NCBI GenBank assembly: GCA_007116635.1
Contig: SKIB01000053.1
Location: 1 to 51,664 of the forward strand
Reading direction: 5' to 3'
Length of the DNA stretch: 51,664 nucleotides
From: Saccharospirillaceae bacterium
GTDB lineage: Bacteria; Pseudomonadota; Gammaproteobacteria; Pseudomonadales; Natronospirillaceae
Positions within the stretch are counted from its first letter, which is position 1; every line of letters begins with the position of its first letter. The position numbers and the translations under genes are program-made. The notes beneath the pieces are model-generated. The model was not told the origin of the DNA. It ran no database searches and was given only the letters and a program-made list of their open reading frames with translations. Of the stretch, positions 11,363-23,665 are shown in pieces.

Positions 11363-13303
11363 TTAATAGCGCAATTGCGGCAGGCCAAGGCCCAACAAAT
11401 CGGCCAATAATCGCAAACGCTCGTACTCTTCGAGGCTGAACTGCCCGTCTTCGGTGATGATCTGAGCACAAAGCTCCATCAGCCTTGGCTTATCAAAGCT
11501 ACGCAACTGCTGCACCGATTTCACACTGGAGGCCAGCAATTCGGGCGTCAGTGCCTTTTCTGGCAGCCACTGCTGCTGACTGAGCTGTAATTCGTGCTTG
11601 AGTTGCTGCCACAGCTCATGGCCTGCTTGGCCATTGGCCCAAGCCAAATAGGACAACAACACCCAGAGCGGCGAGCCCAGCTCAGACAGGCGCTTGCGAC
11701 CCGCCACAGGCGGCTTGGCCTGAAGATGGTGCTGCAGATAGCGCCACACCAACCAGGCGTCCAGCTTGGCACGGGGTGCCTCTGCCGCCTGATCACGGTC
11801 CAAACGTGGTAGCAGAGCCAGCCAGGACTGCAACCTAGCCAGAGGCAAGGCCTGCAAAGCTCCCATGCTCAGCTCCAAGAGCGGCAACCGAGCCGCAGTG
11901 AATAACGAGGCCAATAAGGACTGATGCTCAACCAGCCAACCGGCTGCCCCAGCGTCCACTTCGGCCAGCTGCGCCTGAGCAAAGGGCGTCAAACCTGAGT
12001 TCCCAGCCCGCAAATACAGACCGGTACTGAGTGCCAGCGCCAAACTGGGCTGGCGCGTGGCATCGAGCAGCAAATCGGGCAAGGCGGTACGCACCTTGCG
12101 TGCATGATTGAGCGCCAAGGAATCAGCGCAGACCGCCAAGCCCAAACCCAAGGCTGGTGCCTGCCACAGCAGATCGCCGGGCAACAAGCCCTGCTGCGCC
12201 TTCTGCTGCAGTTGCTGCTTGGCCTTTTCAGGATCGCTGCGCTTTTGCTGCCCCATTTCACGCAATAAGGCTCGACCACCAATGGCCAGAATGCGCTCCT
12301 TAACCGGCGGGTGGCAAGCCAACCAATGTTCAGGCTGACTGGGCAGCAGCAACAGGTGTTGCAGCAGTTCGGCCATGCCACCGGCCAGTACGCGGCCTTG
12401 GTTTTGATGTTCAGCACGCCACAGCATCTCTGCCAAAAAGCGATTCATGCGCGTAAATTGCACCGCTCGGGCATCGGCCAACAGCTCACGCTGTCGGCAA
12501 AAACGCGCTCGTAGCCAGCGCCCAGCCCAGAGGCCAAGCGTGCCCAGCAGCCAAAACAGCATGGACAGCAACAGGATGATGGGGATCAAGAAGATCATGC
12601 CGCCAGAGCTTTTGCTATCACGCGCGTCCTGCATTAACCAAGACCGTTTGCCTGCCCTTTGCGGTTGAGGCTGCGCACCGGGCAGGACTGCGCGCCATAA
12701 ACTCTTGGCCTGCTCACTGGGGCCAGCCAGCACCGCCAGCATGATCAACAGGCGGTAATTGATCAACAGATCGGCATTAACAATATGGGCAAACTCATGC
12801 GCCACCATGGCCTGCAATTGTTGGCGATTGAGATCTTGCAAGGCGCGCTGAGTCACAAAGAGTGCCACGTCCTTGCTGTCATGACCAAAGACGAAGCTAT
12901 TGATCGATTGATCATCCGGGTAAACCCACAGACTGGGCATGGGACAGTTGGCGGCAATGGCCATTTCTTCACTGACCTGCTGCAACAGACGCACCTCTGG
13001 GCTATCGAGCTGATAGGCACAGCGCGCGTTCAACTGCAGGGCTAGGTCAAAGCCGCCGCGACGATAACGCTTCCAAGCCAATACGCCCGGCGTGAGCATG
13101 CTGGAGTAGACAAAGAGTAACCACAGATAATTCATCGGGTGATGCCAGACCCAAGGGTTAGTGTGCCAGCCCCAAAAATAGGTTAACCAGATGAATAGCT
13201 GACCCAGCAAAAAACCCAGCAGCAACACCAGCAAGGAAAACAGCAGCAGCAATAGCCGGCTGCGTTGCCGTGCTCGTCGCTGCTGCTCGAAAAAATCCAG
13301 CAC
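11363..13303 (-). CDS. M48-family membrane metallopeptidase with C-terminal TerB-like tail
   Basis: A 646-residue protein. Two hydrophobic segments lie near the N-terminus (about residues 18-45 and 55-80). The zinc motif HEFAH occurs near residues 168-172 (VAHEFAHIVNADLL), followed by a further membrane segment at about 240-265 and a glutamate-containing helix (RELLADARAVQF) expected to supply the third zinc ligand. The HtpX/Ste24 family normally ends near 300 residues; here about 300 more follow. The last 60 (AQIITEDGQFSLEEYERLRLL) resemble TerB/DjlA-type helical domains. The start codon is GTG at 13303, nine bases after the lemA stop. The LemA-M48 pairing is common in bacteria, suggesting a shared envelope role. 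The substrate is unknown. Confidence 0.85.
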   Translation of the reverse strand: MLDFFEQQRRARQRSRLLLLLFSLLVLLLGFLLGQLFIWLTYFWGWHTNPWVWHHPMNYLWLLFVYSSMLTPGVLAWKRYRRGGFDLALQLNARCAYQLDSPEVRLLQQVSEEMAIAANCPMPSLWVYPDDQSINSFVFGHDSKDVALFVTQRALQDLNRQQLQAMVAHEFAHIVNADLLINYRLLIMLAVLAGPSEQAKSLWRAVLPGAQPQPQRAGKRSWLMQDARDSKSSGGMIFLIPIILLLSMLFWLLGTLGLWAGRWLRARFCRQRELLADARAVQFTRMNRFLAEMLWRAEHQNQGRVLAGGMAELLQHLLLLPSQPEHWLACHPPVKERILAIGGRALLREMGQQKRSDPEKAKQQLQQKAQQGLLPGDLLWQAPALGLGLAVCADSLALNHARKVRTALPDLLLDATRQPSLALALSTGLYLRAGNSGLTPFAQAQLAEVDAGAAGWLVEHQSLLASLFTAARLPLLELSMGALQALPLARLQSWLALLPRLDRDQAAEAPRAKLDAWLVWRYLQHHLQAKPPVAGRKRLSELGSPLWVLLSYLAWANGQAGHELWQQLKHELQLSQQQWLPEKALTPELLASSVKSVQQLRSFDKPRLMELCAQIITEDGQFSLEEYERLRLLADLLGLGLPQLRY

Positions 13304-13312
13304 GACTAAGGC

Positions 13313-13975
13313 CTAGAACCTGACCTGAGGCACCTGACGCTCGGCATCGTCGACGATCTGCCAGAGCGGGATGGGAGCAAAGCCGAGGATGCTGGCGATG
13401 AACACATAGGGGATGGATTCGCGCACCGTGGCGTAGAGGGTAACGGCATCGTTATAGGCTTGACGGGCAAAACCGATGCGATCCTCGGTGTGCTCCAGCG
13501 AGGCGCGCAGCTCGGCAAACTGGCTGTCGGCCTTTAACTCAGGGTAGGCCTCACTGACGGCATAGAGCCGACCCAAGGCCAAGCCCAAAGTGCCCTCCGC
13601 TTGACCCAAGGCAGCCAGACTGCTGACCGGATCGGCCTGAGCGCGCTGGCGCAACTGCTCGGCACCGGAGCGAGCTTGCATCACGGCGGAGAGGGTTTCT
13701 TTTTCATGGGCGGCATAGCCCTGCACCGTGGCCACTAAATTGGGCACCAGATCATGACGGCGTTTAAGCTGCACATCGATCTGCGCCCAAGCATTGCGCC
13801 AATCATTACGCAAGCGCACCAAACGGTTATAAGGAATGGCAATAATAATCAGCACCGCGATGGCAACTAATAGCCAAGCCCACCAAGGCCATGAGTTAGA
13901 CTCAGCCATGGGCAGGGACTGAGCCAACAAGGCCTGATCCAGGACGGCCTGATCCAAAGAGAGGCTGACTGACAT
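13313..13975 (-). CDS. lemA: LemA family protein
   Basis: A 220-residue protein with one transmembrane helix (about residues 28-50, WAWLLVAIAVLIIIAIPY), followed by the LemA coiled helical domain (NRLVRLRNDWRNAWAQIDVQ, RRHDLVPNLVATVQGY, HEKETL). The N-terminal 27 residues are not part of the conserved family. GGAG stands upstream of ATG 13975. It is co-directional with the M48 peptidase, nine bases apart, and most likely co-transcribed. The biochemical role of LemA proteins is not established. Confidence 0.92.
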   Translation of the reverse strand: MSVSLSLDQAVLDQALLAQSLPMAESNSWPWWAWLLVAIAVLIIIAIPYNRLVRLRNDWRNAWAQIDVQLKRRHDLVPNLVATVQGYAAHEKETLSAVMQARSGAEQLRQRAQADPVSSLAALGQAEGTLGLALGRLYAVSEAYPELKADSQFAELRASLEHTEDRIGFARQAYNDAVTLYATVRESIPYVFIASILGFAPIPLWQIVDDAERQVPQVRF

Positions 13976-14040
13976 TAGGGTTCTCCTGTCTTAAGGGGCT
14001 AACGAGTGAGAACCTACTATCTTAACTGTTGTTAACAGTG

Positions 14041-14814
14041 TCAAGCCTTTTGCAATCGCTGGCGCACCACCTCAAAGAGAAGCACACCAGTGGCCACCGA
14101 GACATTTAGGCTGGACACCTGCCCCAGCATGGGAATTTTGATCAGGCCATCGCATGATTCTCTGGTCAGACGGCGCAGGCCGTCGCCTTCGGCACCCAGG
14201 ACCAAGGCCACTGGCCCAGTTAAGGACTGCTGAAAATGAGTGACCTTGGCTTCGCCTGCCGCACCATAGACCCAGATGCCCATTTGCTGCAACTGCTTGA
14301 GGGTGCGAGCCAAATTGGTCACCTGCACATAGGGCAGATGATCCGCCGCACCACAGGCCACCTTAATGGCCGTGGCCGATAGCGGCGCACTTTTATCTTT
14401 TGGCGCCAACACCAACTGCGCCCCTGCCGCCTCAGCGCTGCGCATGCAAGCGCCAAGATTGTGAGGGTCTGTCACCCCATCCAACACCACCACCAAAGGA
14501 GTCTCCCCCTGATCCATGGCCCGCCGCAGCAACTCAGGCCAGTCGTCTTCGCGGTGCAGCTTCATGCTGACGCAGGCGGCCATTACCCCTTGCACACCCT
14601 GCTCTGGCAAGCCCCAGCTTTGGCGGGTGCGATCAAAGGCGTCTTTATTGACTCGCTTAACCCGAATCCCAGCAGCCATGGCTTTTTGCTCCAAGGCCTG
14701 TACTCGCTGATCACGGCGCTGACCCAATAGAATCAGCTCGCGCACCTGCTCCGGGCGTTGCTGCAACAAGGCATCCACCGAGTGAATACCAAACACATAA
14801 TCAATTTGCGCCAT
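14041..14814 (-). CDS. rlmB: 23S rRNA (guanosine-2251-2'-O)-methyltransferase
   Basis: A 257-residue SpoU/TrmH-class enzyme that uses SAM to methylate G2251 in the peptidyl-transferase region. It has an N-terminal substrate-binding domain (DYVFGIHSVDALLQQ) and the SPOUT knot with motifs LDGVTDPHNLGACMRSAEAAG, LVLGAEGDGL and SLNVSVATGVLLFE. The ATG at 14814 has GAGG at five bases; an in-frame GTG two codons upstream is less likely. It follows rnr after 104 bp, the usual neighbour. Confidence 0.97.
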   Translation of the reverse strand: MAQIDYVFGIHSVDALLQQRPEQVRELILLGQRRDQRVQALEQKAMAAGIRVKRVNKDAFDRTRQSWGLPEQGVQGVMAACVSMKLHREDDWPELLRRAMDQGETPLVVVLDGVTDPHNLGACMRSAEAAGAQLVLAPKDKSAPLSATAIKVACGAADHLPYVQVTNLARTLKQLQQMGIWVYGAAGEAKVTHFQQSLTGPVALVLGAEGDGLRRLTRESCDGLIKIPMLGQVSSLNVSVATGVLLFEVVRQRLQKA

Positions 14815-14918
14815 GGGCACCTCATAAAAAATGGCCTAGCCCCCTCTAGAGCATCTCTAATAGGGTTTTAGGCCAATAACATCAAAATGACTGCATCCCA
14901 GATGCACCAATGCACCCT

Positions 14919-17312
14919 CTACTCTACCGTTAGCCAGCCGTCAGGTCCGCGCCTGGTCTTAATTTTTCGTTTGTTGACTGACTTGTTTTTCCGTTTTTTA
15001 GGTTTATTGGCCGGATGCTTAATATTGGGATCCAAGATCTTACCAGAGCGTTTAGCGCGCTTAGGTAAAGGAGGGGGATTGCTAGCTGGCTCAAAGTCAA
15101 TTTTACGTTCATCCAAATTGACTGACACCACACGAATACGAACCGTTTGCCCGCTACGGAACACCCTACCTGTACGTTCACCCATTAGCAGCTGACGATC
15201 ATTATCATAGCGATAATAATCCTGACCCAATGAGCTGATGTGAATCATACCATCCACATGATGATCAAAGAGAGTAACAAAAAGACCAAAGGGACGCACC
15301 GCACTCACTCGTCCTCGAAATTCTTCACCCACCTTATCCTGCATGTATTCGCATTTAAGCCAAGCAATCACATCTCTTGTGGCGTCATCGGCACGCCGCT
15401 CGGTCATGGATACTTGCTGACCCGCCTCAAGCATCAGGGGCAGGTCGTAAGGATAGCTCTGCTCCATGCTTTGCTTTTGGTATTGGCGTACGCGCCTAAG
15501 GCTAGGATGGCGCTTACCCGACCGTAATAAACCACGAATGGCACGATGCACCAGCAAATCGGCATAGCGGCGGATGGGCGAAGTAAAGTGAGTATAGGCC
15601 TCATAAGCCAAACCAAAATGGCCCTTATTTTCCGGTTGATAAACCGCCTGACTCATGGAGCGCAACACCATGGTTTGGATGTCGTCTTTGTCAGGTCGGT
15701 CGGCTACCTGCTGTAGTAACTGACGAAAATCTTGCGGAGTCCATTGCACCCTCGACGGCACGACAATGCCCAAGGCTGCCAGGTATTGCACCAAGGAATC
15801 CAGGCGCTCATCTTTAGGCCCTTCGTGCACCCGATACAGGGCAGGCACTTCCAGCTCCAGCAGCAGTTTGGCCGCACACTGGTTGGCGGCCAACATGGCC
15901 TCTTCGATCATTTTATGGGCATCATTGCGCTCACGATGTTCAATGCGCTCGATCTTACGCTCCTGATTAAAGATGATCAGCGGTTCTTGAGTTTCAAACT
16001 CAATGGCACCACGTGCCTGGCGATTTTTCCATAACAAGGTATAGAGCTGATGGAACTGCTTGAGGCCTTTAGTCAAGTGCTTCAGTTCACCACGAAAAGG
16101 CTCAGCTGCGCTGTCATCAGGATCACGCAAATAAGCAGCCACCTGAGTATAGGTTAGGCGCGCCTGTGAATGAATGACCCCCTCATAAAACTGATAGCTC
16201 TGAATATTGGCCAGTTCATCAAAGTCGATCTCGCATAACATCACCAAGCGATCTTGATTAGGATTAAGGGAGCAAAGACCATTTGACAGCTTCTCAGGCA
16301 ACATGGGCACCACCCGACCAGGGAAATACACCGAATTCCCGCGCTGAAGTGCTTCATTATCCAAAGCCATACCAGGGCGCACATAATGACCAACATCGGC
16401 AATGGCAACCCAAAGACGATAGCCGCCCTTGGGCAGCTTAGTTACTAAAATGGCGTCGTCGAAATCGCGAGCGTCCTCACCATCAATGGTGACAAAGGGG
16501 CGATCACGCAGATCCACCCTGCCCTGCAAATCCAGCTGCCGCACTCGATCGGGCAAGGCCGCTAATTCTTGCTCGGCATCGCCAGACCATTGCCAAGGTA
16601 ATTCAAAGGTCCTGATGGCCATGTCGGTTTCCATGCCCGGGCTTAAGTGCTTACCCAAGACCTCGATAACATGACCCACAGGTTGACGACGTTGATCAGG
16701 ATAGTGATCTATCTTAGCCACTACCACATCGCCATCCACAGCCCCAAGACAATTACTAAGCAATAAATGCTGTCTCAGCCTTGGGTTTTCCGGCATGACA
16801 TAGCCAATACCGGATTGCTTGTACAATCGACCCACTATTTCAGTATGTGCTCGACTAGTGACTTCTACCACTTGGCAGTAGCGTCTATTATTTGGGTCAT
16901 CATAGTCTGGCCTGACAGTGACACGGTCACCGTCCATCACTTGACGCATCTGCGCCGCGGGAATGTAAAGCTCGAGATTGCCTTCATCAGGAATAAAAAT
17001 CCCATGGCCATCATGGTGCTGACGCACTCTGCCGGCGATCAGGGATAATTTAGAGACCAAACCGTAATAGCCTTTGCGGTTAAGATGCAACTGACCATCA
17101 CGCACCATGGCGATCAAGCGACGACGCATGGCTTCGATTTGTTGTTCTTTGGTAATTTTCAACGCACGACAGAGTTGCTCAAGGGTAACAGGCTTACCAG
17201 CACTGGCTAACCATTCTTGGACATATTCACGACTAGGAACAGGGTCGGCATACTTAGCCGCTTCCTGCGCAGCCATGGGATCGGCGCCCTTCCAGGGGTC
17301 TTTTTTCGACAT
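14919..17312 (-). CDS. rnr: Ribonuclease R
   Basis: A 797-residue 3'-to-5' exoribonuclease that degrades structured RNA. The order is an N-terminal HTH-like domain, two cold-shock domains, the RNB catalytic domain with the aspartate cluster DGEDARDFDDAI near residues 275-290, an S1 domain (about 640-725, EFRGRVSAVRPFGLFV) and a strongly basic Lys/Arg tail (from about 740). Length and order are typical. rnr-rlmB are probably co-transcribed. It is separated from purA by a hairpin at 17401-17429. Confidence 0.98.
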   Translation of the reverse strand: MSKKDPWKGADPMAAQEAAKYADPVPSREYVQEWLASAGKPVTLEQLCRALKITKEQQIEAMRRRLIAMVRDGQLHLNRKGYYGLVSKLSLIAGRVRQHHDGHGIFIPDEGNLELYIPAAQMRQVMDGDRVTVRPDYDDPNNRRYCQVVEVTSRAHTEIVGRLYKQSGIGYVMPENPRLRQHLLLSNCLGAVDGDVVVAKIDHYPDQRRQPVGHVIEVLGKHLSPGMETDMAIRTFELPWQWSGDAEQELAALPDRVRQLDLQGRVDLRDRPFVTIDGEDARDFDDAILVTKLPKGGYRLWVAIADVGHYVRPGMALDNEALQRGNSVYFPGRVVPMLPEKLSNGLCSLNPNQDRLVMLCEIDFDELANIQSYQFYEGVIHSQARLTYTQVAAYLRDPDDSAAEPFRGELKHLTKGLKQFHQLYTLLWKNRQARGAIEFETQEPLIIFNQERKIERIEHRERNDAHKMIEEAMLAANQCAAKLLLELEVPALYRVHEGPKDERLDSLVQYLAALGIVVPSRVQWTPQDFRQLLQQVADRPDKDDIQTMVLRSMSQAVYQPENKGHFGLAYEAYTHFTSPIRRYADLLVHRAIRGLLRSGKRHPSLRRVRQYQKQSMEQSYPYDLPLMLEAGQQVSMTERRADDATRDVIAWLKCEYMQDKVGEEFRGRVSAVRPFGLFVTLFDHHVDGMIHISSLGQDYYRYDNDRQLLMGERTGRVFRSGQTVRIRVVSVNLDERKIDFEPASNPPPLPKRAKRSGKILDPNIKHPANKPKKRKNKSVNKRKIKTRRGPDGWLTVE

Positions 17313-17391
17313 ATCACTTACTGTTTTTTAGAAATGTATGCTCATTTTAGACCTTAAAACCGCATTAGGCCATGACATGATGAAAAGTAGT

Positions 17392-17429
17392 AACAACAAA
17401 GCCCCTAATTACCATCTGTAATTAGGGGC
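17392..17429 (-). terminator. Terminator after purA
   Basis: GCCCCTAATTAC (17401-17412) pairs perfectly with GTAATTAGGGGC (17418-17429) around a five-base loop. The minus strand continues with TTTGTTGTT. It lies between purA and rnr, both on the minus strand. Confidence 0.85.
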
Positions 17430-17461
17430 TTTCAAAGGCAAAACCTTAGGGCTGTTAGCTG

Positions 17462-19934
<2,473 letters not shown>

Positions 19935-19962
19935 ATTGACCCCTATCTTAAGCAGTATGACC

Positions 19963-19990
19963 AAAAAAAACCGGGCCTATGCCCGGTTTT
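19963..19990 (-). terminator. Terminator between hflC and hisZ
   Basis: AAAACCGGGC (19967-19976) pairs with GCCCGGTTTT (19981-19990) around a four-base loop, with an eight-T run on the minus strand. It ends only 28 bp before the hisZ start. Confidence 0.9.
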
Positions 19991-20041
19991 GCTATTCTAC
20001 ACAGGCCTGAGCCTGCTGACATCTATTTTCTTAGCTCATGC

Positions 20042-21043
20042 TCAATTAGCAGAGCTATTTGGCATTTGCGACGATCTTAGGTACTGGAAGAAGTCATCAT
20101 CCGGATCCAAGACCAAAAGGTCACGACCGCCAACAAAGGAGTCCTGATAGGCACGCAGGCTACGAGTGAAATTAAAGAATTCCACGTCCTGAGTGAAGGC
20201 CTCTGCATAGATATTGGCTGCCAAGGCATCCGCCTGACCACGAATAATCTCGGATTCACGGAAGCCTTCTGAGGTACGCTCAACAAAGTAACGATTGGCC
20301 TCTGCTTCGGTAATGGTTCGGTCACGTTCACCCTGAGTGATAAAATCACGGGCTTCACGCTCACGCTCAGAGATCATACGCTCAAATACCGAGCGAGACA
20401 CATCGGCAGGCAAGTCAATGGCTTTGATACGAATATCAATGATCTCAACGCCCAGGCTGGCTTGCAGTTCGCGGTTCAACTCAGCAGTCAGGTCGATCAT
20501 CAACTGATCACGCATATCAAAGGTAGGAACATTGTCTTCTACCGCTTCCACCACCTCAGCCTCATCCACCAAGCCAATGGCAACGGCTACCGGTGAGGGA
20601 GCATTAGAGCTGTCAACGCGAGACTCACGGCCTGACACCAACTGCGGCAAGGTACTGCGACCAAAGGCCACACGCAAACCATCGTTGGCACTGTTGTTGA
20701 TCAGGTTAATGGCACGACGTTCATCACCATTGGTGGAACGGTAGTACTGAGTCGGATCAGAGATACGCCATTTAACAAAGTAGTCCACACTCAAGAAGAT
20801 GTTTTCCCGAGTCTGGAAGGACTCAACAGGCACATCCAAGCTCAGAATACGACCGTCCATGCGTACCACGTTTTCAATGATGGGCCACTTGAAATGCAAG
20901 CCAGGCTCAACATCCAAGCGTACCGCCTCACCAAAACGTAGCAGGATGGCACGTTCTTTGATGGAAACTACATAAAAGCTGTTAGCCAACACCAGAGCAA
21001 CCACTGCTAAGATGGCAACAATGAATAAAGATTTATTGTTCAC
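20042..21043 (-). CDS. hflC: HflC, protease modulator subunit (SPFH/stomatin)
   Basis: A 333-residue membrane protein that with HflK forms a large periplasmic cage around FtsH and tunes its proteolysis. It has one N-terminal transmembrane helix (residues 5-27) and then the SPFH domain (YVVSIKERAILLRFGEAV) with a long alpha-helical coiled segment (REREARDFITQGERDRTITEAEANR). The start is GTG at 21043 with AGGAGG five bases upstream. It lies 12 bases after hflK. A long insert (about residues 150-175) is usual in gammaproteobacterial HflC. Confidence 0.97.
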   Translation of the reverse strand: MNNKSLFIVAILAVVALVLANSFYVVSIKERAILLRFGEAVRLDVEPGLHFKWPIIENVVRMDGRILSLDVPVESFQTRENIFLSVDYFVKWRISDPTQYYRSTNGDERRAINLINNSANDGLRVAFGRSTLPQLVSGRESRVDSSNAPSPVAVAIGLVDEAEVVEAVEDNVPTFDMRDQLMIDLTAELNRELQASLGVEIIDIRIKAIDLPADVSRSVFERMISEREREARDFITQGERDRTITEAEANRYFVERTSEGFRESEIIRGQADALAANIYAEAFTQDVEFFNFTRSLRAYQDSFVGGRDLLVLDPDDDFFQYLRSSQMPNSSAN

Positions 21044-21055
21044 TTCAACCTCCTA

Positions 21056-22237
21056 TTAGCGGCGCGTGCTTTGGTTCTGACGAGATTGCAGCTCATTCAT
21101 CACCTGATCAGCAATACGCCTAATATCTTGATCCGTGGTGCCTGGAGGCGCAACCCGGGTCGCTTGCCCAGCTACCGAAGCACCAGCCCCGCTTAACTGA
21201 TCCAAGGGCAAATAGAGCAAGTTATTGCCACCATCAGCCGCCAAGAACACCTTACCAGTACGGGCATAAACGTCAGAAATGGTTTCTAGGTACAGACGCT
21301 GACGCAAGACCTCTGGAGCCAAACGGTACTCAGACAGCAGGGCTTCAAAACGGGCTGCCTCACCTCGTGCACGGTTAACCACCTCTTCAGCATAAGCACT
21401 TGCTTCCTCAATCAGTGCCTGATATTCAGCATCAGCAAGGTTAGTACGCTGTGCTTTGAAGGCCTCACCCTGGTTACGCAAACGCTCCAACTCTTCGGTG
21501 GCACGGATTACGTCATCAAAGGCAGACCGTACCGCAGTGGGTGGCGTGGCTTCACGGATGTTTACCCGCACCACTCGGATACCGGTTTGATAAAGGTCTA
21601 ATGAGTTTTGCAAACGATTGGTGATCTGCTCACCTAGCTCAGCACGACCAGTGGTCATTACAGTGACTAGCTGACGCGAACCTACCTCATGACGCAATGC
21701 CGCATCCGCAGCTTCTTCCAACGAAATATCGGGACGACGAACTTGCAGAGCAAAACGCTCCGGGTCTTCGGCTCGATATTGCACAGTTAGGGTCACATCC
21801 ACGATGTTTTGATCGCTGGTGATCATGCTGGCTCGGTGAGTGTATTCACGAATACCCTGAGTATTAACAATCTCCACTCGGTCAACAATGGGTAATTTAA
21901 AGCGTAAACCTGGGCTTTCTGTGCTATGGAAAGCACCAAAGCGCAAGACAATGGCACTTTCTTGTTCGCCAACGGTATAAACGGATTGTGAAGCCAAATA
22001 ACCCACGGCCAAGACCAACAAAATGGCGATGATGCCCATGCCACCCGCGCCATTGCCGCTGGACTTACCGCCACCATTGCCGCCTTTGCCGCCCTTAGTA
22101 CCAAACAGTTTACCCACCTGTTTGTTTAGGTCTTTAAAAACCTTATCAAGATCCGGTGGGCCATCCTGATTGCCCCTAGGCTTTCGGCTCCACGGATCCT
22201 GATCGTCTTTTCTGCCTGGTGGTTCGTTCCAAGCCAT
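21056..22237 (-). CDS. hflK: HflK, FtsH protease activity modulator
   Basis: A 393-residue partner of HflC. A cytoplasmic glycine-rich N-terminus (about residues 45-67) precedes one transmembrane helix (about 68-86), the SPFH domain (YTVGEQESAIVLRFGAF) and the coiled helical region. The C-terminal tail is polar (QSRQNQSTRR). AGGAG precedes the ATG at 22237. Order hfq-hflX-hflK-hflC is the standard gammaproteobacterial arrangement. Confidence 0.98.
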   Translation of the reverse strand: MAWNEPPGRKDDQDPWSRKPRGNQDGPPDLDKVFKDLNKQVGKLFGTKGGKGGNGGGKSSGNGAGGMGIIAILLVLAVGYLASQSVYTVGEQESAIVLRFGAFHSTESPGLRFKLPIVDRVEIVNTQGIREYTHRASMITSDQNIVDVTLTVQYRAEDPERFALQVRRPDISLEEAADAALRHEVGSRQLVTVMTTGRAELGEQITNRLQNSLDLYQTGIRVVRVNIREATPPTAVRSAFDDVIRATEELERLRNQGEAFKAQRTNLADAEYQALIEEASAYAEEVVNRARGEAARFEALLSEYRLAPEVLRQRLYLETISDVYARTGKVFLAADGGNNLLYLPLDQLSGAGASVAGQATRVAPPGTTDQDIRRIADQVMNELQSRQNQSTRR

Positions 22238-22336
22238 AGTTCTCTCCTATTGATTATCGTTAAGGTTTTATTAGCCTAATGCATACGAGGGCAAGCAGCC
22301 AGAGTTTTTGTACTGGCCGTTACCAGCTCGTAGGAA

Positions 22337-23653
22337 TTAATCATCCAACCAAGGCGTTTCGCTTTGCAGCTGCATAAATCGCCCAGCAGGCAAATCCGCC
22401 TTGCTCAGCAGTTTACGAAAATCCTTGGCTTGCATACGCACCTGCAGCAGAGTGCGCCCCAAGTCATCATAGCGCTCACCTAGAATGGCTTGTTGCTGAT
22501 ACAGCATGGCTCGAAACTGTCCCTCTTCAGGGCGTAATACAATTTCTTGATCAAAGATTTCTTGGCCCAATAGCTCGGCAATGGCAGGTGCAATCAACTC
22601 AGTGCCTGCCCCTGTTTTGGCCGACAACCAAATGCGCCACGGCTTGCCTTGCTCATTTCGCTCTAAGGCCGGTAAAAAATCATCAAGCAGGTCAATTTTA
22701 TTAAATATTTGCAGCACCGGCACCTGTTCAGCACCAATTTCATCCAGCACTAGGTTAACCTGTTCCATGTTGTAATGCCGCTCTTCACTGGCGGCATCCA
22801 CCACATGCAGCAATAGATCTGCGTCACTGGTCTCTTGCAAGGTAGCTTTAAAGGCCTGTACCAGCTTATGCGGCAGTTGACGAATAAAGCCCACGGTATC
22901 TGCCAGTACTACAGCCCCAAGATCAGGCACCTCAAAGCGCCTTAGGGTTGGGTCCAGGGTGGCAAACAATTGATCGGCAGCATAAACCTCAGACTGAGTC
23001 ACGCGATTAAACAGGCTGCTCTTACCGGCATTGGTGTAACCCACAATGGCCACCTTGGGAGTGTCAGAGCGCAATCGCGCACGGCGGTTCTGTTGCCGCT
23101 GACGAGACACCTTAGCCAAGCGGTCTTTAATAGTGGTAATGCGATGACGCAACAAACGACGGTCTGTCTCTAACTGTGTTTCACCCGGGCCACGCAAGCC
23201 AATGCCGCCCTTTTGCCGTTCAAGGTGGGTCCAGCCACGGATCAGACGCGTGGCCTGGTAGTCTAGCTGCGCCAACTCAACCTGCAACTTGCCCTCATGG
23301 GTACGAGCACGCTGGGCAAAGATGTCAAGAATCAAACCAATGCGGTCAACCACTCGACATTTAACCACCGCTTCGACATTACGGGCCTGGCTGGGTGAAA
23401 TGGCATGATTGAACAGCACCAGATCGGCTTGATGCTCCTGCACCAAGAGCTGCAACTCTTCGAGCTTGCCCTGACCTATAAAGCTCTTAGCCTCGGGCTT
23501 TTTTCGGCTGCAACGCAACAGAGCCAAGGGTGTGGCACCTGCCGAGCGTACTAACTCATCAAATTCGTAGGGGTCTTGGCGGTCATCGCCTTCAGGAAAG
23601 TCTACATGGACCAGTATGGCCTGGTCCCCGCCTTTTTCGCGTTCAAAGAACAA
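22337..23653 (-). CDS. hflX: Ribosome-associated GTPase HflX
   Basis: A 438-residue Obg-family GTPase that splits or rescues stalled ribosomes under stress. It has an N-terminal HflX domain, a glycine-rich linker (RLIRGWTHLERQKGGIGLRG), and a G domain with G1 GYTNAGKSS, G3 DTVGFIRQLP and G4 NKID. The start is TTG at 23653, giving MFFERE, which matches the conserved HflX N-terminus, with AGGA upstream. It lies 12 bp after hfq. Confidence 0.97.
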   Translation of the reverse strand: MFFEREKGGDQAILVHVDFPEGDDRQDPYEFDELVRSAGATPLALLRCSRKKPEAKSFIGQGKLEELQLLVQEHQADLVLFNHAISPSQARNVEAVVKCRVVDRIGLILDIFAQRARTHEGKLQVELAQLDYQATRLIRGWTHLERQKGGIGLRGPGETQLETDRRLLRHRITTIKDRLAKVSRQRQQNRRARLRSDTPKVAIVGYTNAGKSSLFNRVTQSEVYAADQLFATLDPTLRRFEVPDLGAVVLADTVGFIRQLPHKLVQAFKATLQETSDADLLLHVVDAASEERHYNMEQVNLVLDEIGAEQVPVLQIFNKIDLLDDFLPALERNEQGKPWRIWLSAKTGAGTELIAPAIAELLGQEIFDQEIVLRPEEGQFRAMLYQQQAILGERYDDLGRTLLQVRMQAKDFRKLLSKADLPAGRFMQLQSETPWLDD

Positions 23654-23665
23654 TGAAATATCCTA

